A DNA stretch of 64,000 nucleotides from Saccharopolyspora shandongensis (lineage in GTDB: Bacteria; Actinomycetota; Actinomycetes; Mycobacteriales; Pseudonocardiaceae). The stretch lies in the NCBI RefSeq assembly GCF_900106995.1, contig NZ_FNOK01000032.1, positions 1 through 64,000 on the forward strand. The letters are read 5' to 3'. The position numbers and the translations under genes were made by a program. Below the pieces are notes generated by a model. It was not told the origin of the DNA. It made no database searches and saw only the letters and a list, made by a program, of their open reading frames with translations. Of this stretch, positions 8,215-16,168 are shown piece after piece; position 1 is the stretch's first letter, and each line of letters starts with the position of its first letter.

Positions 8215-9594
8215 TTGCACCCCAAGCTCTCCGAAGACCTCGCCCGGCTGCCCGAGCTGCTCGACATCGCTCGGCGATGCGCCGTCGAGGCGCTGTCCGG
8301 GATCGCGGACCGGCCGGCCGCCGTGCCGCCCGCACCACCGAATCCTGAGTCGCTGCCCGATTCCGGCGTCGGCGCCGAAGCCGCCCTAGAACGGTTCCAG
8401 AGCCGCTGGGCGCCGGGCTTCTCCGGCAGCGCGGGGCCCCGCTACCTCGGGTTCGTGACCGGTGGCGCAACCCCGGCTGCCGTGGCAGGCGACTGGCTGA
8501 CCAGCACGTTCGACCAGAACGCGGCTGCCGGCGGCGACTCGTCGGCGCTGGACCTGGAACGCGAAGCGACCGGCTGGCTGCGCGAGCTGTTCGGCCTCGG
8601 CACGGCGCACGAAGGCGCGTTCGTCAGCGGCGCGACGATGTCGAACTTCGTCGGGCTGGCGATCGGCCGCGAATGGGTCGGTGAGCAGCTCGGCGTGTCC
8701 GTGGCGCAAGACGGCGTTGCAGCGCTCGGGAACGTCCCAGTGCTTTCCGGCAGCCCGCATTCCAGTGTCTACAAGGCACTCTCGATGCTCGGCCTGGGCC
8801 GCGGTTGCGTTCGCGAGGTGGCCACATTGCCGGAGCGGGAAGCGGTCGACGTCGATCGGCTTTCCGCGGAACTCGCCGCGCTCGACGGGCGGCCCGCGAT
8901 CGTGGTGGCCAATGCGGGAACGGTCAACACCGTCGACTTCGACGACCTGCGGGCGATCGCCGAGCTGCGCCGGCGCTTCCCATTCTGGCTGCACGTCGAC
9001 GCCGCCTTCGGGGGCTTCGCCGCGCTGTCCCCGCTGCACACCGAACTGGTCGCAGGCATCGACGAGGCCGACTCGGTGTGCGCGGACCTGCACAAGTGGC
9101 TCAACGTGCCCTACGACAGCGCGATCCAGTTCACCCGGCGCCGAGACCTGCAGGTCCGGGTGTTCCAGAACGCGGCCGCGTACCTGGGCCGGATCACCGA
9201 GGACCCGGACTTCGTCCACCTCACGCCGGAGAACTCGCGCCGCCTGCGCGCCCTGCCGGCCTGGTTCACGCTCGCGGCATACGGGCGGCAGGGGCACCGC
9301 GAGATAGTCGAGCGGGACATCGCGCTCGCCCGCGAGCTCGGCGACCGGATCGCCGGGATGCCGCATCTGCGGCTGCTCGCACCGGTGCGCCTCAACGTCG
9401 TCTGCTTCACCCTCGCCGACGATCCCACCGCGGAGCGGATCGGCGCGCTGGCCCGCTCCGTCGCCGGATCCGGCGAAGCGTTCCTCACCCCGACCGTCTA
9501 CAAGGGAACGCCCGGTCTGCGCGCGGCCTTCAGCAATTGGCGCACCACCGGGGCGGATGTCGGTCGCATCGCCGCTGCACTGCGGGCCGGCTGA
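8215..9594 (+). CDS. PLP-dependent group II decarboxylase-like enzyme
   Basis: A 459-aa fold-type I pyridoxal-phosphate enzyme of the group II amino acid decarboxylase family (DOPA/tyrosine/glutamate decarboxylase relatives). Key motifs are HVDAAFGG near residue 262 (the Asp contacts the pyridine nitrogen) and DLHKWLNVPYD near 297, where Lys is the Schiff-base residue. The TTG at 8215 is chosen because GAAGGA lies 7 nt upstream and no ATG is in register near it. The substrate cannot be told. It is not EgtE, which is a class V lyase. Confidence 0.8.
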   Translation: MHPKLSEDLARLPELLDIARRCAVEALSGIADRPAAVPPAPPNPESLPDSGVGAEAALERFQSRWAPGFSGSAGPRYLGFVTGGATPAAVAGDWLTSTFDQNAAAGGDSSALDLEREATGWLRELFGLGTAHEGAFVSGATMSNFVGLAIGREWVGEQLGVSVAQDGVAALGNVPVLSGSPHSSVYKALSMLGLGRGCVREVATLPEREAVDVDRLSAELAALDGRPAIVVANAGTVNTVDFDDLRAIAELRRRFPFWLHVDAAFGGFAALSPLHTELVAGIDEADSVCADLHKWLNVPYDSAIQFTRRRDLQVRVFQNAAAYLGRITEDPDFVHLTPENSRRLRALPAWFTLAAYGRQGHREIVERDIALARELGDRIAGMPHLRLLAPVRLNVVCFTLADDPTAERIGALARSVAGSGEAFLTPTVYKGTPGLRAAFSNWRTTGADVGRIAAALRAG

Positions 9595-9697
9595 TCCGGA
9601 ATCGGCCGGGGGACACGGACTTTCGCTGCCGGGTGTGGAACCGGGCCACGGATTACGCTCCGCCCTGAACCAGGTCCCACTCCACGAGGAGACACCC

Positions 9698-11209
9698 GTG
9701 AAGCGTTCGATCGCGCTCGCTCTCGCCGGGGCCGCGGTGCTGGCCGGCACCGCGGCGCCGGGAGCGACCGCCCAGGCCGCGCCCGGCCTGCGGTTCGGCG
9801 CGTGCCCGCAGGACGTCAGCCAGCCCCACCCGCAGCTGCAGTGCGCCAACCTCGACGTCCCACTGGATTACGCCGCGCCGAACGGCGAGAAGCTGCAGCT
9901 GCTGATCGCGAAGTCGCCGGCGCGCAAGCCCGAGGCCCGGCGCGGCGCGCTGCTGATCAACCCCGGCGGCCCGGGCGGGCCGGGAGTGACCTTCGCGGGC
10001 TCGCTGGCCGGCCGGCTGCCCGCCGAGGTGCTCGACGCCTACGACCTGATCGGGTTCGACACCCGCAACTCGGCGCACAGCACCCCGATCAGCTGCGTCG
10101 ACCCGGCCACCTACTGGCGGCAGCCGCTGCCCGACCCGGACTCGCCGCAGACCCGGGAGCAGAACTGGCAGCGCGCCCAGGAGTACGCCGACGGGTGCGC
10201 GCAGCGGGCCGGCAAGTACCTGCCGCACCTGAACACGCCGACCAACGCCCGCGACATGGACCGGATCCGGGACGCGCTCGGCGAGCAGAAGATCAGCTAC
10301 CTCGGCTACTCCTACGGCACCTACCTCGGCGCGGTGTACGGACAGCTGTTCCCGGAGCGCGTGGACCGGATGCTCCTGGACAGCGCGGTCAACCCGGACA
10401 CCTCCGAGGTCTGGTACCGCAACAACCTGAACCAGGACATCGCCGCGCAGCGGCGGCTGGGCAGCTACTTCGACTGGATTGCCCAGCACGACCAGGTGTT
10501 CCACCTCGGCACCGACAGCGGCCAGGTCCAGGCCGCCTGGGACGGCATCCGGGCCGAGCTCCGCAAGGGGGCGCGCGGCGCGCTCGGCCCGTCGGAGCTC
10601 ACCGACATCACCTTCAGCGCCCTCTACAGCGAGAGCAACTGGGAAGGCCTCGCCGAGGCGGTCGCCGACTTCCGGCTCCGCGGCGACGACCACAAGCTCG
10701 TCGCGCGGGTGTCGGCGAAGGACGCAGCGGCGGAGAACAGCAACGCCATCTACAACGCCGTGGAGTGCGCGGACGCCCCGTGGCCGGGCCGCCGCAGCGA
10801 GTGGGAGCGGGATTCCGAAGAGCTGGCCGCCGACCACCCGCTGGGCGCCTGGTACAACAGCTGGACCGTCGCGCCCTGCCGGGTGTGGCACGCTCCGCGG
10901 CAGCAGCCGCTCAAGATCACCGGCGCGGGGCTGCCGCCGATGCTGGTGATCAACTCGGAGCACGACGTCGCCACCCCGTACGCGGGCGCGGTGGAGATGC
11001 ACCGGTCGCTGCCGTCGTCGGTGCTGGTCACCGAGAAGGACGCGGGCAAGCACGGCGTGTGGGCGGTGGCCGGCAACGCCGAGGTGGACCGGATCGGCAC
11101 CGACTACCTCGTCCGAGGAGAGCTGCCGAGCGGGAACGTCGCGGTCGCGGGCCACGCGAACCCGGACCCGGCTGCCCCGGCGAAACCCCGAACGTTCGAC
11201 CTGCGCTGA
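9698..11209 (+). CDS. secreted tripeptidyl aminopeptidase-type alpha/beta hydrolase
   Basis: A 503-aa exported serine hydrolase of the SlpD/SlpE/TAP family that trims short peptides from protein N-termini outside the cell. The signal peptide spans about residues 1-26 (ending AQA-AP). NPGGPGGPG near 86 forms the oxyanion region. GYSYGTYLG near 205 holds the nucleophile Ser. The acid and base come from the INSEHDVATPY and KHGVWAV regions near 425 and 450. The GTG at 9698 follows ACGAGGAGAC. A bidirectional terminator separates it from the convergent peptide transporter, which could take up its products. Confidence 0.88.
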   Translation: MKRSIALALAGAAVLAGTAAPGATAQAAPGLRFGACPQDVSQPHPQLQCANLDVPLDYAAPNGEKLQLLIAKSPARKPEARRGALLINPGGPGGPGVTFAGSLAGRLPAEVLDAYDLIGFDTRNSAHSTPISCVDPATYWRQPLPDPDSPQTREQNWQRAQEYADGCAQRAGKYLPHLNTPTNARDMDRIRDALGEQKISYLGYSYGTYLGAVYGQLFPERVDRMLLDSAVNPDTSEVWYRNNLNQDIAAQRRLGSYFDWIAQHDQVFHLGTDSGQVQAAWDGIRAELRKGARGALGPSELTDITFSALYSESNWEGLAEAVADFRLRGDDHKLVARVSAKDAAAENSNAIYNAVECADAPWPGRRSEWERDSEELAADHPLGAWYNSWTVAPCRVWHAPRQQPLKITGAGLPPMLVINSEHDVATPYAGAVEMHRSLPSSVLVTEKDAGKHGVWAVAGNAEVDRIGTDYLVRGELPSGNVAVAGHANPDPAAPAKPRTFDLR

Positions 11210-11249
11210 AAAGAGGCCGGCCCCGGGATCACCGGGGCCGGCCTCTTTT
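11209..11249. terminator. bidirectional hairpin terminator
   Basis: An 18-bp perfect stem (11209-11226 with 11232-11249) has a GATCA loop and A4/T4 ends on both sides. It sits exactly between the convergent peptidase and POT transporter genes, so it should end transcription from both directions. Confidence 0.9.
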
Positions 11250-11257
11250 CGTTCACA

Positions 11258-12733
11258 TCAGTTCACGCCGTGCATGTAGCGCTTGATGCTCTTCGAACCG
11301 AGCAGGAGCAGCACCGCGCAGCCGATCGTGGCCGCGCCGACGATGCCGAAGTAGACCGGCTGGTTGTCCACCGAGTACAGCTTCACCACCTGGGCGCCGA
11401 GGCCCTGCCCCATCGCCGGGGCCAGGAAGTACAGGCCCATGGTCTGGGAGGCGAAGATCTTCGGCGCCAGCTTGGTGGTGGCCGACAGGCCGACCGGCGA
11501 GAGCATCAGCTCACCGAAGGTCATGATCACGAACACCAGCGCGAGCATGATCGGCAGGTGCTTGCCGTCGCCGGCGACGAACTTCGACACCACGACCCAC
11601 AGGAACGAGACGCCGACGAAGAACAGGCCGCCGACGAACTTCTGCGGGGTCGACGGCTGCCGCTCCCCCAGCTTCGTCCACAGCAACGCCATCAGCGGCG
11701 CCAGCACGATGATCGCCAGCGAGTTGATGGACTGGAACCACGAGGCCGGGATCACGAAGCCGAGGATGTTCAGGTCGGTGTCCGCCTCGGCGATGTTGGC
11801 CAGCGAGTTCGGCTGCTGCTCGAAGAGCAGGAAGAACAGCGCGGTCGCCAGGAACAGCGGGATGTAGGCGATCAGCCGGTCCCGCTCGATCTTGGTGATC
11901 TGCTTGCTGGAGAGCATCACCGCGAAGTAGATGACCGGCAGCACCGCGGAGATCAGGCTGATCACGTTGACCAGCCCGTCGAGGCCCATCACGCCGCTCA
12001 CCGACAGGCCGACCAGGACCACGATGAACACCAGGCCGATGCCGATCGCGCGCCCCAGCACGCGGCCCTTGTGCCCGGCGGGCAGCGGGTTGACCGGAAC
12101 CAGCCCGGCCGAGCCCAGGTTCTTGCGCCCGAACTGGTACTGGATCAGGCCGATCGCCATGCCGACGGCCGCCGCACCGAACCCGACGTGCCAGCTGACC
12201 TTCTCGCCGAGGGTGCCGACGACGAACGGTGCCAGGAACCCGCCGAGGTTGATCCCCATGTAGTAGATCGAGAACCCGGCGTCGCGGCGCGTGTCGTGCT
12301 CGCTGTAGAGCCCGCCGACGAGGCCGGAGATGTTCGGCTTCAGCAGCCCGGTGCCGATCACCAGCAGCACGAGCCCGAGCACCACCGTGGCGATGCCGCC
12401 GGGCAGGGCCAGGCTGATGTGGCCGAGCATGATCACGCAGCCGCCGTAGAACACCGCACGTTGCGCGCCGACTACTCGGTCGGCCAGCCAGCCGCCGAGG
12501 ATGCCGGTCATGTAGACGGAGGCGCCGTAGACGCCGACCACCGACAGCGCCGTCGACTCTGGGATCCCCAGGCCGCCCTCGGCGACCGCGAAGTACAGGT
12601 AGTACCCGAGGATCGCCCGCATGCCGTAGTAGGAGAACCGCTCCCACATCTCGGTGAAGAACAGCGTCGACAAGCCGCGGGGGTGGCCGAAGAAGCCCCT
12701 CTGCGGTGCGTCCGCAACCGTGGGTGTTGTCAC
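11258..12733 (-). CDS. POT/PTR-family proton-coupled peptide transporter
   Basis: A 491-aa member of the proton-dependent oligopeptide transporter family with about 14 predicted helices. The family signature appears near residue 24 as FFTEMWERFSYYGMRAIL, with GINLGG and GLLKPNISGLVGGLY in the first half. The GTG at 12733 has a GAGAGGA site 7 nt upstream; longer upstream reading frames lack family similarity. It imports di- and tripeptides with protons. The convergent neighbour is a secreted tripeptidyl peptidase, which suggests a peptide-feeding pair. Confidence 0.92.
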   Translation of the reverse strand: MTTPTVADAPQRGFFGHPRGLSTLFFTEMWERFSYYGMRAILGYYLYFAVAEGGLGIPESTALSVVGVYGASVYMTGILGGWLADRVVGAQRAVFYGGCVIMLGHISLALPGGIATVVLGLVLLVIGTGLLKPNISGLVGGLYSEHDTRRDAGFSIYYMGINLGGFLAPFVVGTLGEKVSWHVGFGAAAVGMAIGLIQYQFGRKNLGSAGLVPVNPLPAGHKGRVLGRAIGIGLVFIVVLVGLSVSGVMGLDGLVNVISLISAVLPVIYFAVMLSSKQITKIERDRLIAYIPLFLATALFFLLFEQQPNSLANIAEADTDLNILGFVIPASWFQSINSLAIIVLAPLMALLWTKLGERQPSTPQKFVGGLFFVGVSFLWVVVSKFVAGDGKHLPIMLALVFVIMTFGELMLSPVGLSATTKLAPKIFASQTMGLYFLAPAMGQGLGAQVVKLYSVDNQPVYFGIVGAATIGCAVLLLLGSKSIKRYMHGVN

Positions 12734-12953
12734 GATCACGTCCTCTCGTGTGTGACCTGGCGGCGGTAGCCGCTCGACGAACCTGCGGCAGGTTACGTCT
12801 CGTCCCAGTGGCCCAGACCACCGGGGCGTAAACCCGCCTCGCTGCGGATGCCACGGGCGTCCCTGACCGGCCACACTGAACGCGTGGCCAGGGATTCCGC
12901 CGCCACCGCCGGACGCCCCGTGACTGATTTCACAACGCTCATCGGGAGAAATC

Positions 12954-13514
12954 ATGCAGCTGCTGGACGCCCACCGCAGGGCCATGGCCGAGTTCGACGC
13001 GAGAGTGGGACGAATCGGCGACGACCAGTGGGACGCGCCGACGCCGTGCACGCGGTGGAGCGTCCGGGATCTGCTCGGCCACCTCGTGTCCGAGCAGCTG
13101 TGGGCGCCCTGGCTGCTCGACGGCGCCACCCTGGACGAGGTCGGCGACCGCTTCGACGGCGACGTCCTCGGCACCGACCCGGTCGGCGCGTGGCGGGAGG
13201 CCGCCGCGGCGGCCCGGCGGGCGTGGGACCAACCCGGCGCGACCAGCGGCGAGGTCAACGTCACCGGCGGGGTGATCCCGGCGCAGGACTACGGCTGGCA
13301 GATGACGCTGGACCTGGCGGTGCACGCCTGGGACCTGGCCCGCGGCATCGGCGCCGACGACCGGCTGGACCCGGCGCTGGTGACCGCGGTGCACATCGTG
13401 TTCGCGCCGCAGATCCCGGCCTGGGCGGACATGGGGATCTTCGCCCCGCCGCGCCCGGTGGCCGCCGACGCCGATGAGCAGGCGAAGCTGCTGGCGCTAC
13501 TCGGACGATCGTGA
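12954..13514 (+). CDS. TIGR03086-type DinB metal-binding protein
   Basis: A 186-aa protein of the DinB/mycothiol-dependent maleylpyruvate isomerase-like family. The first metal ligand His is in DLLGHLVSE near residue 45 and the last in HAWDLARG near 126, with APTPCTRWSVRDL the typical N-terminal motif. Such proteins are thought to use mycothiol or bind a metal; the substrate of this branch is unknown. The GGGAGAAATC sequence before the ATG is the ribosome site. It is divergent from the POT transporter. A distant paralogue lies at 22703. Confidence 0.8.
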   Translation: MQLLDAHRRAMAEFDARVGRIGDDQWDAPTPCTRWSVRDLLGHLVSEQLWAPWLLDGATLDEVGDRFDGDVLGTDPVGAWREAAAAARRAWDQPGATSGEVNVTGGVIPAQDYGWQMTLDLAVHAWDLARGIGADDRLDPALVTAVHIVFAPQIPAWADMGIFAPPRPVAADADEQAKLLALLGRS

Positions 13515-13548
13515 TGATGTTGGCACGGCCGGACCGGTCCGGACCCCG

Positions 13549-13696
13549 TATACTGGCGTCGTATTTTTCCGATTTCCTGTCTAGGAGTGACGTCTTCAGT
13601 GCCTGCGGCACAATCCCCCGAGGGCAGTACCGAGCCGGGACATAGTCCCGGCTTTCCGAATCTGATGGCCGGTTTCCCCACCCGGGGTGATCGGTG
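13549..13696 (+). promoter_or_regulatory. promoter and long structured leader of the CNNM operon
   Basis: A TATACT -10 hexamer at 13549-13554 would start RNA near 13561, leaving a leader of about 135 nt before the CNNM gene. Inside it is a perfect 7-bp hairpin (13634-13640 with 13646-13652, loop CATAG) and several GC-rich complementary stretches. The TAGGAGTGACGTC block near 13582 is not a ribosome site for any gene. The layout suggests a cis-regulatory RNA, possibly metal-responsive given the genes, but it does not match a riboswitch class known to me. Confidence 0.4.
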
Positions 13697-15034
13697 ATGG
13701 AGATCCTGCTGGCCGTTCTCGGCCTCGTATTCGTCGGCATCCTCACGCTAGGCACCGGATTGGCGGTCGCCGCGGAGTTCTCGCTGACATCCCTGGAACG
13801 CAGCACGGTGGACGCGCACGTCCGCCAGGTCGGCGACCGGCGTGCCCGGGCCGTGCAGAAGGCGCACCGGACGCTGTCGTTCCAGCTCTCCGGCGCTCAG
13901 GTCGCGATCACGCTGACGACCCTGATCACGGGTTACGTCGCCGAGCCGCTGATCGGTGAGCTGATCCGGCCGGCGCTGACCGCGCTGGGGCTGCCCGGCG
14001 AGGCAGCTGGTGCGGTGTCGCTGACGCTGGCGATCCTGCTGGCCACCACGCTGTCGATGGTCTTCGGCGAGATGGTGCCCAAGAACCTCGCGATCGCCCG
14101 GCCGCTGCCGACCGCGCGCGCGGTTTCCGGCTACCACGCCGGATTCTCGCAGGTCTTCCGCTGGCTGATCGACGCCATGAACAACAGCGCCAACTGGGTC
14201 GTGCGCCGCTTCGGCATCGAGCCCCAGGAAGAACTCCGGTCGGCGCGGTCGCCCGACGAGCTCGGCTCGATCGTGCGCTCCAGCGCCGAGCACGGAACGC
14301 TGGACTCCGCGACCGCCAAGCTGATGGACCGGTCGCTGCGCTTCGGCGACCGGACGGCCGAGGAGCTGATGACCCCGCGCGTGCGCGTCGAGTCGCTGAC
14401 GGCCGACGAAAGCGTGCTGGACCTGCTCGACATCGCCCGCCGCACCGGGTTCTCCCGCTTCCCGGTGAACGGTGCCGACCTGGACGAGGTGCACGGTGTC
14501 GTCCACGTCAAGCAGGCGTTCGGCGTGCCGGCCTCCCGCCGCGCGACGACTCCAGTGGGTTCGCTGGCTCGGCCGGTGCCGACGGTGCCGGAGACGCTGG
14601 ACGGCGACGCCCTGCTGAACCGGCTGCGCGGGTCCGGGCTCCAGTTGGCCGTGGTGGTCGACGAGTACGGCGGCACCGCGGGCATCGTGACGCTCGAAGA
14701 CGTCGTCGAGGAGATCATCGGCGACGTCCGCGACGAGCACGATCGCCGTGAGATCGCCGCGGTGCGCCGCGTCGGCGATGACGCCTGGATCATCTCCGGG
14801 CGGCTGCGCCCGGACGAACTCGCCGAGGCCACCGAGTTCGCCGTGCCCGACGGGGACTACGAGACCGTCGCCGGTTTCGTGCTGGCCCGGCTGGGCCGCA
14901 TCCCCGAGGTCGGCGACCACCTCGACCCCGACGGATGGGGGCTGACCGTCACGCGGATGGACCGCCACCGCATCGCCGAGCTGCGGCTCACCCGCCGACC
15001 GGTGCCCGCCGAGGCCGTGGAGGAAGTCCGATGA
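13697..15034 (+). CDS. CNNM/CorC-type (HlyC) transporter protein 1
   Basis: A 445-aa membrane protein with a DUF21 transmembrane domain (about residues 1-190, with GEMVPKNLAIARP near 125). A pair of CBS domains follows (about 215-335) and then a C-terminal CorC/HlyC domain (about 350-430). Homologues export or exchange divalent cations such as Mg2+; older annotation calls them hemolysins. The ATG at 13697 is preceded by an in-frame GTG at 13694, so the start is uncertain by one codon. It overlaps the next gene as ATGA. Confidence 0.88.
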   Translation: MEILLAVLGLVFVGILTLGTGLAVAAEFSLTSLERSTVDAHVRQVGDRRARAVQKAHRTLSFQLSGAQVAITLTTLITGYVAEPLIGELIRPALTALGLPGEAAGAVSLTLAILLATTLSMVFGEMVPKNLAIARPLPTARAVSGYHAGFSQVFRWLIDAMNNSANWVVRRFGIEPQEELRSARSPDELGSIVRSSAEHGTLDSATAKLMDRSLRFGDRTAEELMTPRVRVESLTADESVLDLLDIARRTGFSRFPVNGADLDEVHGVVHVKQAFGVPASRRATTPVGSLARPVPTVPETLDGDALLNRLRGSGLQLAVVVDEYGGTAGIVTLEDVVEEIIGDVRDEHDRREIAAVRRVGDDAWIISGRLRPDELAEATEFAVPDGDYETVAGFVLARLGRIPEVGDHLDPDGWGLTVTRMDRHRIAELRLTRRPVPAEAVEEVR

Positions 15035-16071
15035 GCGACGGTTTCGCGATCGTCCTCGGTGTCCTGCTGCTGCTGCTCAACGCGTTCTTCGTGGGCGCGG
15101 AGTTCTCGCTGCTGTCGTCCCGTCGGGACCGGCTGGAGGCGCTGCTGGCCCAGGGCAAGACCCGGGCCAAGATCGTGATCAAGGCGAGCCAGGAGGGCTC
15201 GCTGATGCTCACCAGCGCCCAGCTGGGCATCACGCTGTGCTCGCTGGGCCTGGGGCGGCTGGGCGAACCCGCCGTCGCCCACCAGCTGGAGGTGCCCTTC
15301 GCCGCCCTCGGCATCCCCGAGCCGATCATGCACGCCGTGGCGTTCGCGATCGCGCTGGCGATCGTGGTCGTCCTGCACGTGCTCGTCGGCGAGATGGTGC
15401 CGAAGAACCTGGCGATCGCCGAGCCCGAGCGGCTCGCGCTGTGGCTGGTGCCGCCGCTGGTCGGGTTCGTCACCCTGGCCCGGCCGCTGATCGCCGTGTT
15501 CAACATGATGGCCAACGCCGTGCTGCGGCTGCTGCGGGTGGAACCCAAGGAGGAGCTCGACACCGCCTACACCTCGGCAGAACTCGCCGAGCTCCTGGTG
15601 GAATCCCGCCGCGAAGGCCTGCTGGAGCAGTCCGAGCACCGCAGGCTGGCGCAGACGCTGTCGTCGGTGGAGCACACCGTCGCCGACGTCCTCGTGCCGC
15701 TGCCGGAGCTGACGACGCTGCCGCAGCGCCCGACGCTGGGCGATGTGGAGCGGGTGGTGACCGAGACCGGGTTCTCCCGGTTCCCGGTGCGGGGTGACGA
15801 CGGCGCGCTGCGCGGCTACCTGCACGTCAAGGACGTGCTCGACCAGGCCGGGCATGATCCCTCCACCTCCATCGCGCCCGGCCGCATCCGGCGGCTGCCG
15901 ACGGTGCCGGTGGGCGCCCTGCTCGATGAGGCGCTGACGTCGCTGCGCCGGGCCGGGAGCCACCTCGCAGTGGCCGTCGACACCACGGGCGAGCCCGTCG
16001 GCGTCGTCGCCATGGAGGACCTCGTCGAGGAGTACGTGGGCACCGTCCGCGACGCCACCCACGTGCACTGA
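15031..16071 (+). CDS. CNNM/CorC-type transporter protein 2
   Basis: A 346-aa partner of the preceding gene with the same DUF21 domain (GEMVPKNLAIAEPE near residue 122) and CBS pair (about 205-330). It lacks most of the C-terminal CorC domain, ending shortly after VAMEDLVEEYVG. Start and stop overlap by 4 bp with the upstream gene, so the two subunits are probably made in step. Paired long/short CNNM proteins are common in actinobacteria. It is followed at once by a strong terminator. Confidence 0.87.
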   Translation: MSDGFAIVLGVLLLLLNAFFVGAEFSLLSSRRDRLEALLAQGKTRAKIVIKASQEGSLMLTSAQLGITLCSLGLGRLGEPAVAHQLEVPFAALGIPEPIMHAVAFAIALAIVVVLHVLVGEMVPKNLAIAEPERLALWLVPPLVGFVTLARPLIAVFNMMANAVLRLLRVEPKEELDTAYTSAELAELLVESRREGLLEQSEHRRLAQTLSSVEHTVADVLVPLPELTTLPQRPTLGDVERVVTETGFSRFPVRGDDGALRGYLHVKDVLDQAGHDPSTSIAPGRIRRLPTVPVGALLDEALTSLRRAGSHLAVAVDTTGEPVGVVAMEDLVEEYVGTVRDATHVH

Positions 16072-16078
16072 CCGGCCG

Positions 16079-16116
16079 CGCGTCTTCCGGGCCGCCGCCG
16101 CGGCCCGGAAGACGCG
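16079..16116 (+). terminator. hairpin terminator
   Basis: A 17-bp perfect stem (16079-16095 with 16100-16116) with a 4-nt loop lies 8 bp after the second CNNM gene. It closes that operon before the kinase gene. Confidence 0.8.
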
Positions 16117-16153
16117 GTTCGGCACTCGTGGCGATTGGCCGTTTATCACCCAT

Positions 16154-16168
16154 TAGGGTCACGGTGTG
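16154..16168 (+). promoter_or_regulatory. -10 element of a probably leaderless kinase gene
   Basis: TAGGGT at 16154-16159 fits the actinobacterial -10 pattern TANNNT. The kinase GTG at 16166 lies 7 nt downstream, where transcription would begin, and there is no ribosome site. TTGGCC near 16136 is a weak -35. Confidence 0.45.

Noticed and set aside
8215..9594. PLP enzyme as the missing EgtE
   Set aside because: Motifs HVDAAFGG and DLHKWLN are of the group II decarboxylase class, not the class V lyase fold of EgtE.
13561..13696. yybP-ykoY manganese riboswitch or M-box in the CNNM leader
   Set aside because: The conserved loop sequences I know for both classes could not be placed, so it is left as an unidentified leader.
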